This document shows positions 26,504 through 37,548 of a stretch of 64,000 bases of DNA, in pieces. Positions within the stretch are counted from its first letter, which is position 1; every line of letters starts with the position of its first letter. Made by a program: the position numbers and the translations under genes. The notes under the pieces are model-generated. The model ran no database searches. It had not been told where the DNA came from and was given only the letters and a program-made list of their open reading frames with translations. The stretch spans positions 18,831,452-18,895,451 of the forward strand of contig OX235267.1 in NCBI GenBank assembly GCA_944472135.2. Reading direction: 5' to 3'. Source of the stretch: Trichobilharzia regenti (lineage: Eukaryota; Platyhelminthes; Trematoda; Strigeidida; Schistosomatidae).

Positions 26504-26869
26504 TTATCTAGGAGCTACGTGGCCCGAGTTCACCAAATGCTCGAGAATTGAGCTAGTAATTGTCTTGCATTGTCCCTTTGCTAACCATGCCGGATAATGT
26601 TCAGAGATGCGTTTGGGAAGCGTGCGCTTTGTGCAGCCAATATAACTAGCTCCACACGAGCAGGTGAATTTATAAACACACATTGAGGTGGCCCAAAGCG
26701 GCAGTTTATCCTTCACACATCCGTTGATCATTTGTCGGCTGTAGAAATTGATACGTAGCTCAGCCATAAAGAAGGCTTTTCTCAGTGATCTGCATAAGCG
26801 ATTCTTCAGGATCTCAGCCGCGGTATCACCTTTGAATTTAGTGTTCATAAATAGCAGTTTCTTTGGCAC
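26504..26869 (-). pseudogene. Penelope-like element GIY-YIG endonuclease domain (B/C centre)
   Basis: Identical in translation to 2604-2969. Here the RT 3' half lies directly upstream on the same strand, so the RT-then-GIY-YIG order expected for a PLE is visible, with a frame change between the two (about 26870-26900). Confidence 0.85.
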
Positions 26870-26879
26870 TGTCTGGGTT

Positions 26880-27545
26880 TTTCCAGGCTTTTGTTTTTAC
26901 TTTATGTTTTTCTCGATAAATCTTGGAGGATATTCATTCTCTATGAGAACTTGTCTGAGTCGCTCCAGCTCCCCATCGATTGTATCACTTGAACATATCC
27001 TCCTTATTCTTGAGGATAAAGAATGGATCAGATTTCTCTTTCTTCTCAAAAGGACCCAGCTATGGAAATTTGTGTACTGACCATTCCATGTTGGTTTGTT
27101 GTAGATCGATCTTTGAAGAGAACCATCAGATCTCCCCTTTAGAAAAACATCCAAAAAATGGAATTCCGAGTTAATCTCTGATTCCGACGTGAACTTGATG
27201 ACATGATGGCAGCCGTTGAAATCCTTAGTTATCAATTCGATGTCGGTATTGTCGTCACATATGATGAAAGTATCGTCTATGTATCTTTGGTACCAATAGT
27301 AGGCCGTAAATTACTATTCTCCAAACTAGCCAAGAAGCAGTCTGCAAGTAAAGGACCCAATGATGACCCCATTGCCACTCCAACTCTTTGTCTATAAATC
27401 GTGTTGTTGAACTTGAACCGGACATTTAGAGTTCACCTCAAAAGTGGTTCCTTTAAGTAGTGGATCGGAACACATACGTCTATATTATTATCCTCAATGA
27501 ATTTGCATATAAAGCAGATAGTTTGGATTATTAGCTCTGAATTAT
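26880..27545 (-). pseudogene. Penelope-like element reverse transcriptase, 3' half
   Basis: On the minus strand, in order: a segment around 27410-27545 with FICKFIEDNNIDV; then YRQRVGVAMGSSLGPLLAD (RT motif B, about 27313-27370); then YIDD (27272-27283), the catalytic motif C; then HFLDVFL and PTWNGQYTNFHSW, both typical of the PLE RT thumb region, at about 27020-27150; then a basic linker to the GIY-YIG domain. Both Asp residues of YIDD are kept. Frames change at about 27235 and 27410. Motif A is missing from this strand and lies on the plus strand just to the right. Confidence 0.88.
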
Positions 27546-27850
27546 TCGAGCAAATACGACCCTCCGGTTCCGTAATTCCCAACATATATGGTCTGCCGAA
27601 AGTGCACAAAGAGAACGTTCCACTAAGTTCATTCTTGGACATGACAAACTCCCCATATCATACTACTGCAAAATGGCTCACAGAAATCCTCCTACCTATC
27701 AGAAATAACCTCTGCAAGCATGGTGTTTTTGATTCATCTGAATTCGTCGATTAAATAAGTGATGCTAATGTCTCCGGGAATAAAATGATATCTATGGATG
27801 TTACCTCGCTTTTCACCAACGTTCCCCTCACTGAAACTATTGATAATAAT
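27538..27850 (+). pseudogene. Penelope-like element reverse transcriptase, 5' half, inverted relative to the 3' half
   Basis: The plus strand reads through IYGLPKVHKENVPL (finger region) and then, after an in-frame TAA at 27752-27754, SMDVTSLFTNVPL (RT motif A with its catalytic Asp, about 27790-27830). It stops just where the minus-strand half begins in normal PLE order. The two halves do not overlap in content, so they look like one element in which a piece of about 0.3 kb has flipped in place. Confidence 0.85.
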
Positions 27851-28276
27851 GATAACAGCTTTATTCCAAAACAGTACTTGTGATAAAGAGTGGAATTCTC
27901 AGCATTTTTACTACAGTATTGCATCCAGTTAGCACATTAACAATAAATAAAATTCTACATAGATTAAGGGTAATCTCAGTTCGTTTTGACAACAACATAT
28001 TGGCATGTCGGCAGAAAAGCCGAAATTGAACAGAGTGTTTGAGGGTGCGAGAAAAGTAGATGCTAGCATATTTACTGGCGTAAGCGGTAACAAAAAGTTC
28101 GAGATATACAGAGTGTGAAAGAACGAAGAAGAATGTTTTAAATAGAGTTTGTAAGGAAGAAAGAAACAAAGAAACAGAGCAGCACATAACAGAAAAAAGA
28201 AAGAGAAAGGGAAAAGAAAGAAAGAAAACGCTGTACCTATCAATGACATCATTTGGAAAGATGAGATCCAGCTGTT

Positions 28277-28756
28277 CTACTCATTATTTAGTAAGTTATA
28301 GGTTTCACGCCTAATGCTTTCTTTATCGCACAGAACACGAGCTAAGTAGGATATGGTTGAGTTTTTGTACTTACTAGTGCGAGCATAAATTGTTCTAAAT
28401 AGGCTTTTGGTTTTACCTGATGATATACAAGGGGAGAGTTGTGAATGAAGAGGGTGGTGTGAGTTTGATAAAATGGATTTAGCCCATTTTTCACATGAGT
28501 CCATGTGCTTGTCAACTAGAATATTAACAAGCTGGTTAAGTGGCACATAGCTTACCCTGCTGACAACCTTTAACATCCTGCGTAATAAGGTATAGCCTTT
28601 CTTCAGTAGCCCTGGAAAAACTAAGGGGGAACAATAGAGAATAATATACAGGATGCATGAGTTAATGAATTGTAGGAGTAGGGGTTGGGTTATACCAGAA
28701 TATCTTAACTTCTTGATGTAGAAGGTAAGACGAAATATTTGCTTAGAAATCATCAA
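28277..28756 (-). pseudogene. CR1/Jockey-type RT C-terminal fragment (copy C)
   Basis: This is the inverted partner of 24941-25420 with the same 159-residue translation. The purine tract on its 3' side (28140-28235 on this strand) has one more base than in copies B and E. Confidence 0.75.
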
Positions 28757-29466
28757 GATATGAGACGACTAGGAGAGATCAGCGGATAGCATAAGTGGAG
28801 ACAACTACGTAACAACTTGCAAAGTCATTCTACCAAAATAAAGGAGGTTAAGGACACAAAGATATGAAGAATTAGCAGGGAGACAGATGAATTTATTTAT
28901 CGAGTTAAGAGATAGACAAAAATAAAGTGAAGTAAAATAAAATGAAGTTTCAGCGTGTTAAAGTGAATGATTCCTTGCCTACTAAGTTTGTAATAAGTTA
29001 GTAACAGCCTCTTTTTGCACACAATTCAGTTTCCATCCTGCGGTAGTCGCAACTCCAGCAATTCAATGTTGTCTTCGGATACTTTGTGAGTTCGATCATT
29101 TAAAGAATTCTTTTGCGTTGATTTGGTGCTCTTTATCAGTCAGGTGCCAGGCTATGGGTCTGTTAAGTGCTGTTGAACCCATCACATGCAGACCTTTGGG
29201 CAAATGTGTTTAACAATCCTTGTAGAAAACCATCTCTCGATTGCTCTAACTTTGTCGCTACCACATGCACATGTGGGTTCATAGACACAGTTGGAATTAA
29301 CGACAGCCATAAAATGATCTACTGTGGATTGTACAATGGAACAGTTAGTTTTGAGTTGGAGGATCAGTTTTTACAGCTGAATATGTCGTAGACATAGCAT
29401 CTTTTATTTGTCTTGTAATTCTGGTAAATTATATTTGCTACATGCATTTCGGTTTCTGTTAGACTG
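28757..29466. other. Unrecognised unit sequence between CR1 tail and X1
   Basis: AT-rich, with two short overlapping opposite-strand open frames (29167-29391 plus, 29364-29573 minus) preserved in all copies. No domain, RNA gene or terminal repeat is evident. The same sequence occurs at 330-1039, 24231-24940 and 51444-52153. Confidence 0.5.
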
Positions 29467-29932
29467 TATTCAGTCGAACAGGATATTTCCTGATCTACAA
29501 AATCTTGTGTTTTAATTTTACTGACCGTGAATCGCTTTTCATAGAGCTTAGCTTTGTTTCTGTTGACGCACATTGAGGACGCTTTTCACAACACTCAGCC
29601 TGGAGACAACAAAATCAAAATTTTTATTTGCTAATCCTTTATTTTTAATTATTGCAGTAGGAATTTTAAACAGCCACTGTGTTCCAGATCACGTACCGAA
29701 ATCAGACTTTTTTTAATTCATTTAAATTTCAATTACAGATTACTGGTCCATTTCCCATACAACAGTATTTCAGCAGTAATAAGGAAAATTCAACAGTAGA
29801 TATGATATCCATTCCTCCATGTCAATGCATGCAAACAAACACCGAAACTGATTTGACTAAAAAATATATACAAATACTAGACAAAGGGAACACCAAAAGT
29901 GACAGGAAATTTCTGAAAGCCTGATGCTCCGA
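29467..29932 (+). repeat. Diverged repeat X1 (copy C)
   Basis: Aligns, with many differences, to X2 (37985-38495) in the opposite orientation. Shared landmarks are GATATGATATC, an ATTCC-CAT block and ATGCATGCA followed by ACAAA. On the plus strand 29679-29924 is open and includes QCMQTNTETDL; the equivalent X2 strand reads QCMQTNADT with stops. This hints at a former coding region of an unidentified mobile element. I cannot assign a function. Confidence 0.6.
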
Positions 29933-30438
29933 CTAATCTGCATTCTCAGGCTCACTGAATTGCATAGAATTTAAGAATCAGGTTAAAGTAATACAAATGC
30001 AATAGAGGTCACGTTTTAAGTAAACTAGCAAATTGCAGTTAAACTAGATGTTCATTTACATGCCTTGGTGTGAACGAACACCAGAAGAAATAGTTGAATT
30101 AGGCATCTAGAATTCTAAAACAGCACTGTAATTTAAAGTATGATATGCTAATGATCTCAGGTATAAAAGAGAATTCCTGTCAACCATTCCATTTTGCCAC
30201 TACAGCAAAACAGACACGAAAAACGTAAGTATTTCGTATAATATATTCTGAATCCATGCATATTAATGCACACATAGACCTCCAAAAACACTGGACTCGC
30301 TTGGCGTTTACCAGCAAAACGTTTCTAGCAAACAACGAATAAAAAGATCCGAGGCAAATGGTTAAAGATCAATTGCAAACCTGAAAAAGCATGAGCAATA
30401 TATTAAACGATGAACATAAGAAAAATATAAAACAAAAG

Positions 30439-30573
30439 TGAACTTCAAAAGGACCAGTGTATCGAAAATCCTTCGGCTATTGGTCTATGTACAATGTGCT
30501 GTAATCTTCACGTTTTCTGACGACATTCCAAAAGGAAAATATCACCATCAAACGATTTGTTCGATGTTTCATG
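30439..30573 (+). repeat. Diverged repeat Y1 (copy C)
   Basis: About 135 bp, clearly similar to Y2 (37549-37685) in the opposite orientation. Both share ACCAGTGTAT, GAAAATCCT, a GGTCTA-GTACAATG block and AATATCACCATCAA. Similarity is greater than between X1 and X2. The reverse strand of Y2 is open for 66 codons but Y1 is interrupted. Identity unknown. Confidence 0.65.
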
Positions 30574-30702
30574 TCTATTTCCGTAATTGATTTATCTTCT
30601 TAACTATAGGGTAAGTCATGATAGAGAAGATTTGTAGCTCAGGTGGATGATTTTGATGTGGTTTTGTTCTCTGAGCTGGATGGTTAGTTTGCGAAGCTTT
30701 CA

Positions 30703-30718
30703 TCACCCTACTGGGTGA
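30703..30718 (+). repeat. Short hairpin TCACCC-TACT-GGGTGA (copy C)
   Basis: A perfect 6 bp stem with a 4-nt loop just after CTGAGCTGGATGG, a sequence that also occurs beside Y2. Stem-loops of this kind are common at retroelement ends, but the parent element here is unidentified. The same hairpin lies at 22979-22994, 50279-50294 and 53390-53405; copy A lacks it because of the 3068/3069 deletion. Confidence 0.5.
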
Positions 30719-30760
30719 CATCTTCAGCGCATACTTCAATTTGAAGACTTCAAATTTGGA

Positions 30761-31963
30761 GACTTCTCTAAACTTTACACCTGATGCAGATGATGGGCAC
30801 TTTGATACAAGTGGAAACTCTGTTTTTGGTTTTCAGGCAACATCAACTATGACCCTGTGATATGATGCATTAATGATCTGTGTGAGAGGGTGACACGAAA
30901 TACACGCACACTTTCGAAGTAAAATGCTTGTAACTGCATCAGGGCGTAGGCGTGATGGATATAGGTATTTGAGACGTCTTATTGCATATTTTTCGCTGGA
31001 TCCTTGGAAATGATGAATTATGTGAATAATGGCATCCGGTACAACCGCATTATGAGCTTGTCAACTTAGATGTATCCATTTTAGTCGTTTTCTAAAGCTG
31101 TTAATTAATGATAATGTATATTTGTTTTGTCATGTCTTCATAGTCATGATAGTCTTCATTCGGCTTCGACGTAGACACTTTATCTACAAACTGCTTAAAT
31201 CTCTTGTCCTTAAATACTGTCTTTATTCAACCAATTTCGCAGATATTAGAAGATGAACACTTAGTCATGCTTTAATAACATTTGTTACTGGTTTAAAAAC
31301 GCCATGCTTAGAATTCACGGTAAATAGTACACCTGGAAACGACTATAAAAATTAACTCATGTAACTGAAATGTCAACAATGATACATTCTAATAATTATA
31401 ATTCCCGGGGTTGTCATTCAGGTTCCACTAGATGGTCTAGTGTGCAACGTCACTTGGTGGTCTCCTTAGCGCGTCTCTCTTCCATATCCATTTCCTTTGG
31501 CATATTGTCTGGGCTTTGCTTTCTTCGTTGGTTCGTCCCTGAATCCTTCGTACATTGCACTGTGGACTGAACTCAGTTCCTTCACACGTCATCCATCTTT
31601 GCACAAGTTCATCTCCTGTTTCACTATCTCTGTCTCCTCTATAGGCTTTCAGGAATCCTTAGAAAGCCACACATTATCTCATTCTTCCCTTTTTCCTTAA
31701 AACCGATGTCTACGTTTCTGAAATATGTCCACAATCTATCTCATTGGTTTGTCAGTCAGATAACGATGAATCAGATTTTGTTACATGATGAGAGTCAGTC
31801 AACCAGAATCTCCAGCATGCCGTCACATATTTTTATAATTTTGGTTGCTTTCTCTTGCTTTGTTTTGGAAATACACTCTCCCAAGCCTACTGTGTGAGTC
31901 TTCTGGAATTTATTAGTTTCGTGTCAAGGCATAGTTCACTAGGAAATTATCAAGCGTTCATTA
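30761..31963. other. Non-coding stretch before gypsy-1, possible LTR/leader
   Basis: I see no gene. The part from TGTCAACAATG (31370) to about 31960 lies directly upstream of gypsy-1 gag. It could be the former long terminal repeat or leader, but no matching copy downstream of the pol remnant was found, so this is a guess. Three short open frames here are preserved only because all copies are nearly identical. Confidence 0.3.
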
Positions 31964-32026
31964 TTGTCAGTCAGCAATCGTATTCGTACTCCACGACATC
32001 GTAACATACTGAAGAAGAGGGAGATT

Positions 32027-32585
32027 ATGGCCCCTAAAAACTGGAACTATTTCAGGAACAACAAATTAAAATTGACGGAAGAGACCATCAGCACAAAGAC
32101 TGGTTCAAATTCACCTCCCACAACACCTGTTCATACTATTATACCATCTGTCGATGGAATTACAAATAGCATCACCCAATCCAAATATAATTCCAGATAC
32201 AAATGACACATTTTATACGTGGTATCTGCTGCACAAAGGCTTATTCAAAGTTGATTCTGCTGCACAAGACAATGATAAGAAGACACAAATCTTGCTGCGA
32301 AAGTTGTGTCCAGCACAATAAAACAGGTATTTTAGTTCGGCTCCCCCTCAACACCCACGAAATAGTTGTTTTAGTGATGCAGTCAAGTTGCTGGATGAAG
32401 AACCTAGAGATCCCTCCCCACTGTTTGACATAAGACATCGTTGTCTAAAACTGGTAATTAATAAGAATGATGTTTTCCTAGGTGACGTTGATGAAGTCAA
32501 TAAAAAATGACAGAGATTTCAACCTAGATCCTTAAAAGATAATCCGCTAAAGGCTCTTATCCTCATATTCCGTCTTATTTTCCCA
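32027..32585 (+). pseudogene. Gypsy-1 gag remnant (copy C)
   Basis: The likely start is ATG at 32027 (MAPKNW). After a frame change near 32190 the reading continues with a capsid-like segment typical of invertebrate Ty3/gypsy gag: FYTWYLLHKGLFKVD, then QILLRKL, then DAVKLLDE, then a FDIRHRCLKL block and a VNKK-QRF block. In-frame stops occur after RKLCPAQ (about 32320) and in the VNKK-QRF block (about 32508). No zinc knuckle was recognised. This assignment rests on residue spacing and keyword similarity, not a search. Confidence 0.7.
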
Positions 32586-32632
32586 AATTTACAGATATCA
32601 GAACATGACTACTCAGTCATCTGCAACAAAAC

Positions 32633-32830
32633 TTGAAGTTGATCCTACATGAGACATCTGATGAATATGGACAGCCAATTGACTTAAAAACGGATACAAA
32701 CATAGTCGCATCCGCGAATTCGAGAAGCTCTGACATCCAGCCATTACTGAAGGCCGAGATTTGCTCGACATCATGTATTTCTGACCCAACTATTCCTAGT
32801 GGATCGCGTGATTCTACACCTCCTGCCTGA
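32633..32830 (+). pseudogene. Possible gypsy-1 protease remnant (copy C)
   Basis: Lies between gag and RT, where retropepsin belongs. The stretch YGQPIDLKTDTNIVASANS has the spacing of the retropepsin NGxPxxLxxDTGSDxxxxS region, with DTN instead of the catalytic DTG, so it would be inactive. The match is short; placement between gag and RT is the main support. Confidence 0.4.
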
Positions 32831-33224
32831 ACTTCACGGAATGTTTCAGAGATGACTCCACTATCGTTAAAAGGAACATGGTATTTTTAAAGCTCTGTCC
32901 ATACAAACACCATAGTTGCCACAGGTATAATAAAATCAGCCATTAAGGTGGTCTCTGTCAGCCATGACAAAAGATATATCAAAACTGAGGGGAATGCGGA
33001 ATTACAGCGAGCCTTAAACCAGCTGGTAGATCGATGAGTCTACTGGCAACATGCCAAGATATAACACCATGTGTAGGAAAAATGTCAACATTCAGATAAA
33101 TGATCATCATGGATGACTGCAGTTAGATACCGCATCTGACATTACTGATATTTCAGAAAAACCTTGGAATGATATCAGCAGACCAGCTACTGCGAACAGT
33201 TTGCAAACTGCTGTCAATACCTGC

Positions 33225-33254
33225 AGTGGGTGCTCAGCATGAGCAGCACCCACT
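33225..33254 (+). repeat. 10 bp-stem hairpin before gypsy-1 RT (copy C)
   Basis: AGTGGGTGCT and AGCACCCACT flank a 10-nt loop CAGCATGAGC. An alternative inner stem GCTCA/TGAGC is also possible. Copies lie at 5119-5148, 20443-20472, 47743-47772 and 55912-55941. Fragments of the same sequence reappear displaced inside the poly-A block of copy D. Confidence 0.7.
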
Positions 33255-33275
33255 ACAGACATCAGGAGATTAAGT

Positions 33276-34566
33276 GAATTTTACGTATTTGTACTGACTT
33301 TTCAACTGGTTTGAATGCTGTCTTGTAACGGCACAATTATCATCCACCTACACCGGGCGATTTATTTTCCGTTTCAGATGGTAGCTTTTATTTCGGGAAA
33401 CTGGAACTTGCCAACGCATATTTCTAAGCTCGGAACCCCCTATGAAAGACCAGAAATTCTTGGTGTTGATGCACAACACTGTCTGTTTCAATATGACAGA
33501 TTACTGTTTGCAATTGAAACTGTTTCAACCATCTTCCTGGAGATGACTGACACCACTTCGGCTGATATTTCAGGTGTAGAGGTTGATTATCTTGATGGTG
33601 TAATAGTTGTAACGAATTTCCCAGAGGAAATGTGCAGAAGTGTAGAAGCTGTCTTTTCATGTATGCAGGATCAACGGATTGAGAGTACGTTCAGAGGAGT
33701 GTCAAATTCCATAGCGTCCTTTAAAATACTTTGGATTTATATCTGAGGCATCTAGAAGACATCCTGATCCTTGCAATATACGTGCTATAAGAGAGACGCT
33801 CGCATCTACAGATGTGCCTTTCACACGCTGCTACTTGGGACTGATTAGCTACTACTCTGCATTTCTGCCTTTGCTGCAGAATATTCGAAATCCACTAAAT
33901 CGACCACTGCATAAAAACGCGATCTGGAAATTATATGAAGGTTGTAGACTGGCTTTCGGAAATTTGAGGTCAATGATGACCTCTGAATTTATTTTGAAAA
34001 ATGAGACTCGAAAATTCCAATTTAAGTTGCAACAGGTGCTTCAGAAAATAGAGTAGAAGCTGTCATTATACACGTCTTTCCAGATGTTACGCAAAATGCA
34101 ATAGACACGCATCACAAACAGCGATTTCTGCAGAGAAGAAATATGAACAAAGCGAAAACGCAGCATTAACTTTAGTTTTCGCTGTCAGATATTGCATTAA
34201 GCGATTCACAACCATCATTTCACTTTGCTGACAGACCGAAATACGTTGCTTTTAATTTTCACTTCGAAACCTAGGATTCTCGAACATGCGATCAATCGAC
34301 TACGACGCTGGGCTATCATCTTACTGGGATATGGGTTCGACATCGAATATAATCGAACTAGTGATTTTAGCCAAACCGAATCTATATCTTGTTTAATTAG
34401 TGGTTATCTCACCTCAAGTGAAGATACGGTCACTGCAGTGATTGTCATCAAACACTAAGCAGTTCACCTCATAAGTAATGCCGCTGTATCCTTACCCGCA
34501 ACTTCCACAGAAATCCAGTGATTCTCAAACAATGATCACTCATCACGATATGCTATACAGCGTGTA
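33276..34566 (+). pseudogene. Gypsy-1 reverse transcriptase and RNase H remnant (copy C)
   Basis: Ty3/gypsy pol landmarks occur in order but in changing frames: RICTDFSTGLN (about 33284-33316); GKLELANAYF (about 33395); LFQYDRLLFAIETVSTIF (about 33485); YLDG at 33588-33599, where the catalytic YLDD is expected; then a frame change near 33716 into GFISEASRRHPDP and YLGLISYYSAFLP (33832-33870), the RT-RNase H connection; then RNase H with LTLVFAVRY (about 34165), LLTDRNTLLLIF (about 34222) and NRLRRWAIILLGYGFDIEY (about 34283-34340). A tail after SSEDTVTAVI resembles the usual linker toward integrase, to about 34566. At least four frame breaks and the YLDG change mean it is dead. No integrase follows on this strand. 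Confidence 0.85.
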
Positions 34567-34989
34567 TGAAGTCAAGTAGTCCATGGTAGGCGAAGTTGAA
34601 GTCTTTTGATTTCTGTACACGTGCATTGGGATGCGTGTCTATAATCCAAAATGCTTCCATCAAGTGCATAACCACCTTTCCAAATCTTGAACATGGCGAG
34701 AAATGCGAAACCCTGTCAAATTCACTGATTTAGTGAGATGAATCTATTCTGAAGGCCAAGTGTATAGATCTCTCAGATTTGTTTTCTGTCTCAGAGTGGC
34801 ATTTTCCTCTTCCATCTCTCTGCAAATATTGACCTCATCTACTTGGTCAACCATGGATATTTGGTGAGCCTAATTAATTAGTTGGTAAACAGAACAAACA
34901 ATAGAGATGTGGGTACGTTACCTTGTGGTAAATCGATTAGAATCGTTTTCGGGTATGAGAGTTTTGAGTAGATTCTCACTCTTTGTCAC
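34567..34989. other. Zone between the converging gypsy-1 and gypsy-2 remnants
   Basis: Gypsy-1 pol ends here on the plus strand and gypsy-2 runs in on the minus strand. The minus strand has a few words that could be gypsy-2 integrase (a TWPSE segment and a FWIIDTHPNA segment, in different frames), but the match is too weak to call. Equivalent stretches lie at 5774-6196, 18708-19130, 46008-46430 and 57254-57676. Confidence 0.35.
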
Positions 34990-35205
34990 CTACACAAAGA
35001 GAATCCATTGATCTGAATGAATAGGCAGGACACGATTCAAACAATTTCCGATTTCATTAGGAATACATTGTGCAGTTGTGCTGCGTTTTGGATAGCGAGG
35101 TGTTGTCTTCCAGATGACATCAATGACAGAATTATTGATGATTAAATCTGGTGTGTTAAGTAAAGTACTAGTAAGATTGTGTTTGATGGTTAGGGTGATA
35201 GACAC
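34990..35205 (-). pseudogene. Possible gypsy-2 protease remnant (copy C)
   Basis: On the minus strand, downstream of gypsy-2 gag. The segment SITLTIKHNL, then LLNTPDLIINNS, then IWKTT has the spacing of a retropepsin (beta strand, LDTGSDxxxIS, then a W-containing segment). NTP stands where the catalytic DTG should be. Support is its position about 0.6 kb after gag and the pattern; this is a tentative call. Confidence 0.35.
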
Positions 35206-35793
35206 ATTTGGGGAGTTGTATGTTCACCAAGGCAGACAGAGAATCTCTCAGTCTAATAATGGGGCAGGTCAACATTAGCCATGTAGGAGTGGTTACACGA
35301 GCGACTCTCTGAATGTTTTCATGTAGTTTTGACATGACATTGAGATATATACTTCTGTCTCCGATGAGAATGTACAGATCGTGTCACTTATGCGAATGCT
35401 CTATCTTCTGCACTTCCATCGGATACATGATACACTGCATTGTGAGATAGCCTTTTGCTTCATTTAGATAGTGAATAGCTCCTGAGACACTTAGGACTCG
35501 ATTTCTTCGCCTCGACTTCTAGAAAATTTGTAGGTTAACATTCTTATCACTATTCAGCGGCGTCACTCAAGATTCCATCAAGACTACAGCATTGTGGACT
35601 CCTAAGCCAGCGACAATATCCAACTAAGTGAATCTGACTGATAAACTGTAAATTCATTATCGTGATTCTCAACGCCATCCTCAGGAGTTCAGGAGTCAAC
35701 AGACTTTGATTGCTTACCAGTCTACTGTAAGATCTGATATTATTGCTTTCTGTGCAGAGTATATCATACGTGAATGACATTTAAGAACACTTC

Positions 35794-36224
35794 TTATAAT
35801 GAATGCCACATAATGAACTTTGAGGTGGAAACCGGATACTCAATATAGATGTCTTCACATGTAGTGCGAATTTCTTTAGTAGTAGAGAAGTTGTACACAG
35901 TAGTTTGAACCAGTTTCTGATCTAGCTCTGGAGTAATAGTGTCATCAGTTAGGCAACCAATTAACTGAGTGTGAAGCTCTTCCCTGAAGTTACATTTTGT
36001 GGCTTTCATCTACAGCTGGAGAATAGTCACTCTCATCTTGAAGTTCGGAGCACGAATGTGTTTACTAGGATGAACTCCCTGTCCCATGTATTAATAAGAA
36101 AATGATCTTTCATAAAACGTCTGAATTCCTCGTTTGGTAGAAAAGTAGAGTTGTCAAGAAATGCAAACGTTTTCAGTAGACTGAAAACTTCCAGCCATCT
36201 GGAAGATTCTTTGACATACACCAT
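35794..36224 (-). pseudogene. Gypsy-2 gag remnant (copy C)
   Basis: Two adjacent minus-strand frames (36224 down to 36033, and 36009 down to 35794) read as a second type of Ty3/gypsy gag. The first has FSLLKTFAFLDNSTFLPNEEF and a DHFLINTWDREF block. The second has KATKCNFREELHTQLIGCLTDD followed by ITPELDQKLVQTT, matching the usual CxF-LxxxLRDxLxxGIxDxxLQxxLL layout. Stops and a frame change separate them. The lineage appears different from the gypsy-1 gag on the other strand. No zinc knuckle was seen. Confidence 0.7.
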
Positions 36225-37548
36225 TCATCAAAGTGTTTAAGATAATCAGCTATTTCTCATTATAGACAGCTGATAAAATACTTCTAAGGCTTACTTAATC
36301 CCACTTCCTTTGCCAAAATATGTGATATTTATTTCTAATTGTAATTTACAATAACCGGATACCAGTGAACCAGTGGATAAGGCGGAGAAGACAGAGGTCA
36401 GAATTTCGTATTCTGCAGAATCACTTGGATGAAGCATATGTAATCAATAGATGCAAACAAAAATGAACAATTCGACAACACATGGCTGTCAATGATTATT
36501 GACCAAACACAAGTACTGGGCATGAAGTAATTTACACAAAAGCCTGAATCTGAAAAGTTTCAGCGTGTTTTGATACATTTACATTCTTACACAGATTCAT
36601 GCCTTATTCCCAATCAACACACTTGTGAGTGAATTTCTACAAGTAATCCTGAATTTTAAGGTGCGTAGTGAATGATACAGAAAACTAAGTTTCTCGTGTC
36701 ACTGCACAGAACTACCAAATCCTCAAGTTCTGACTCATTATCTCTGACAATTCGCAGACCATCAGCTTAGCCTGAATTTTTTCCCTTTACTAAGATCATT
36801 CATTCACTAATGTGTTTTGTAACCGAATTTCAGTTCGACGTGCTTTACATTCCACGACACAACTTTTAATCACCTAACTAATTAGTTGCAAACTTTTTCA
36901 ATTACGTTATATATTCTTCACTATTGCACTATTTTCATAGATTTAAACTCACAATGAACTCTGAGTAAATTCCTTCCAAGTTATCTGAAGTGATAATCTG
37001 TAATTGAACTTTCATTCAATTAAACCAAATGTTTGAGTTCTGAGTGGAATCCAAGACACAGGATTTGTATTAAATTCATTGTCAATGTGATGGTATAAGA
37101 AAACAGAGGCATAGCTGTGTCAGCGACGATCCGCGTGGGACATAACCAAAGCACGAATGTACAGGTCAACAATTAAGAGATTCGAATAAACAAGGATTGA
37201 ACAGAGTGTGGATTGTAAAGAATTAACGTGCAGTAGACACCCTTTACCATAATGAGCGAATGACATCAGATGAAATATAATCCTTACATAATAAGTAAAG
37301 TGGAAATCAGTGACTATAAATCAGCAGCAACGAAATGTGAAGTGAAATATAAGCTCACTACTTTCCAGTAATAAGTAGTGAAAATTTGAAGACAAATGAA
37401 AAGGTGGTAAAGAATGGGTAAGAAAGGGGTTGACGCTGAGATTGTCGACAATAACCACTGAAAACAAAAGCAACATGATAAATATAAAGCATTGAATGGC
37501 AGTTACTCAAGCAAATATCCTTATATGTTCGTAGTGTACAGCCAAAGC
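36225..37548. other. Unrecognised unit sequence upstream of gypsy-2 gag
   Basis: No domain is visible. A short patch near 36995-37090 (AATCTGTAATTGAA, then ACACAGG) resembles part of X1 near 23948-24030, so another diverged fragment of that family may be present. Copy E lacks most of this interval. Confidence 0.4.

Larger units (their letters stand above)
25623..28073. repeat. Complete tail-to-tail centre between copies B and C
   Basis: This 2.45 kb stretch is not matched in inverted orientation between the flanking arms, so it is the asymmetric spacer of the large palindrome. Its first 1.35 kb also occurs at 1722-3068. It is built around a Penelope-like element: GIY-YIG and the RT 3' half on the minus strand, the RT 5' half on the plus strand. 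The PLE 3' flank lies at 25623-26503. The last roughly 220 bp (27850-28073) hold no feature I recognise. Confidence 0.85.

Noticed and set aside
31370..31960. Gypsy-1 long terminal repeat
   Set aside because: Position is suitable and it begins TGTCAACA, but no second copy flanks the element and no primer-binding site was recognised.
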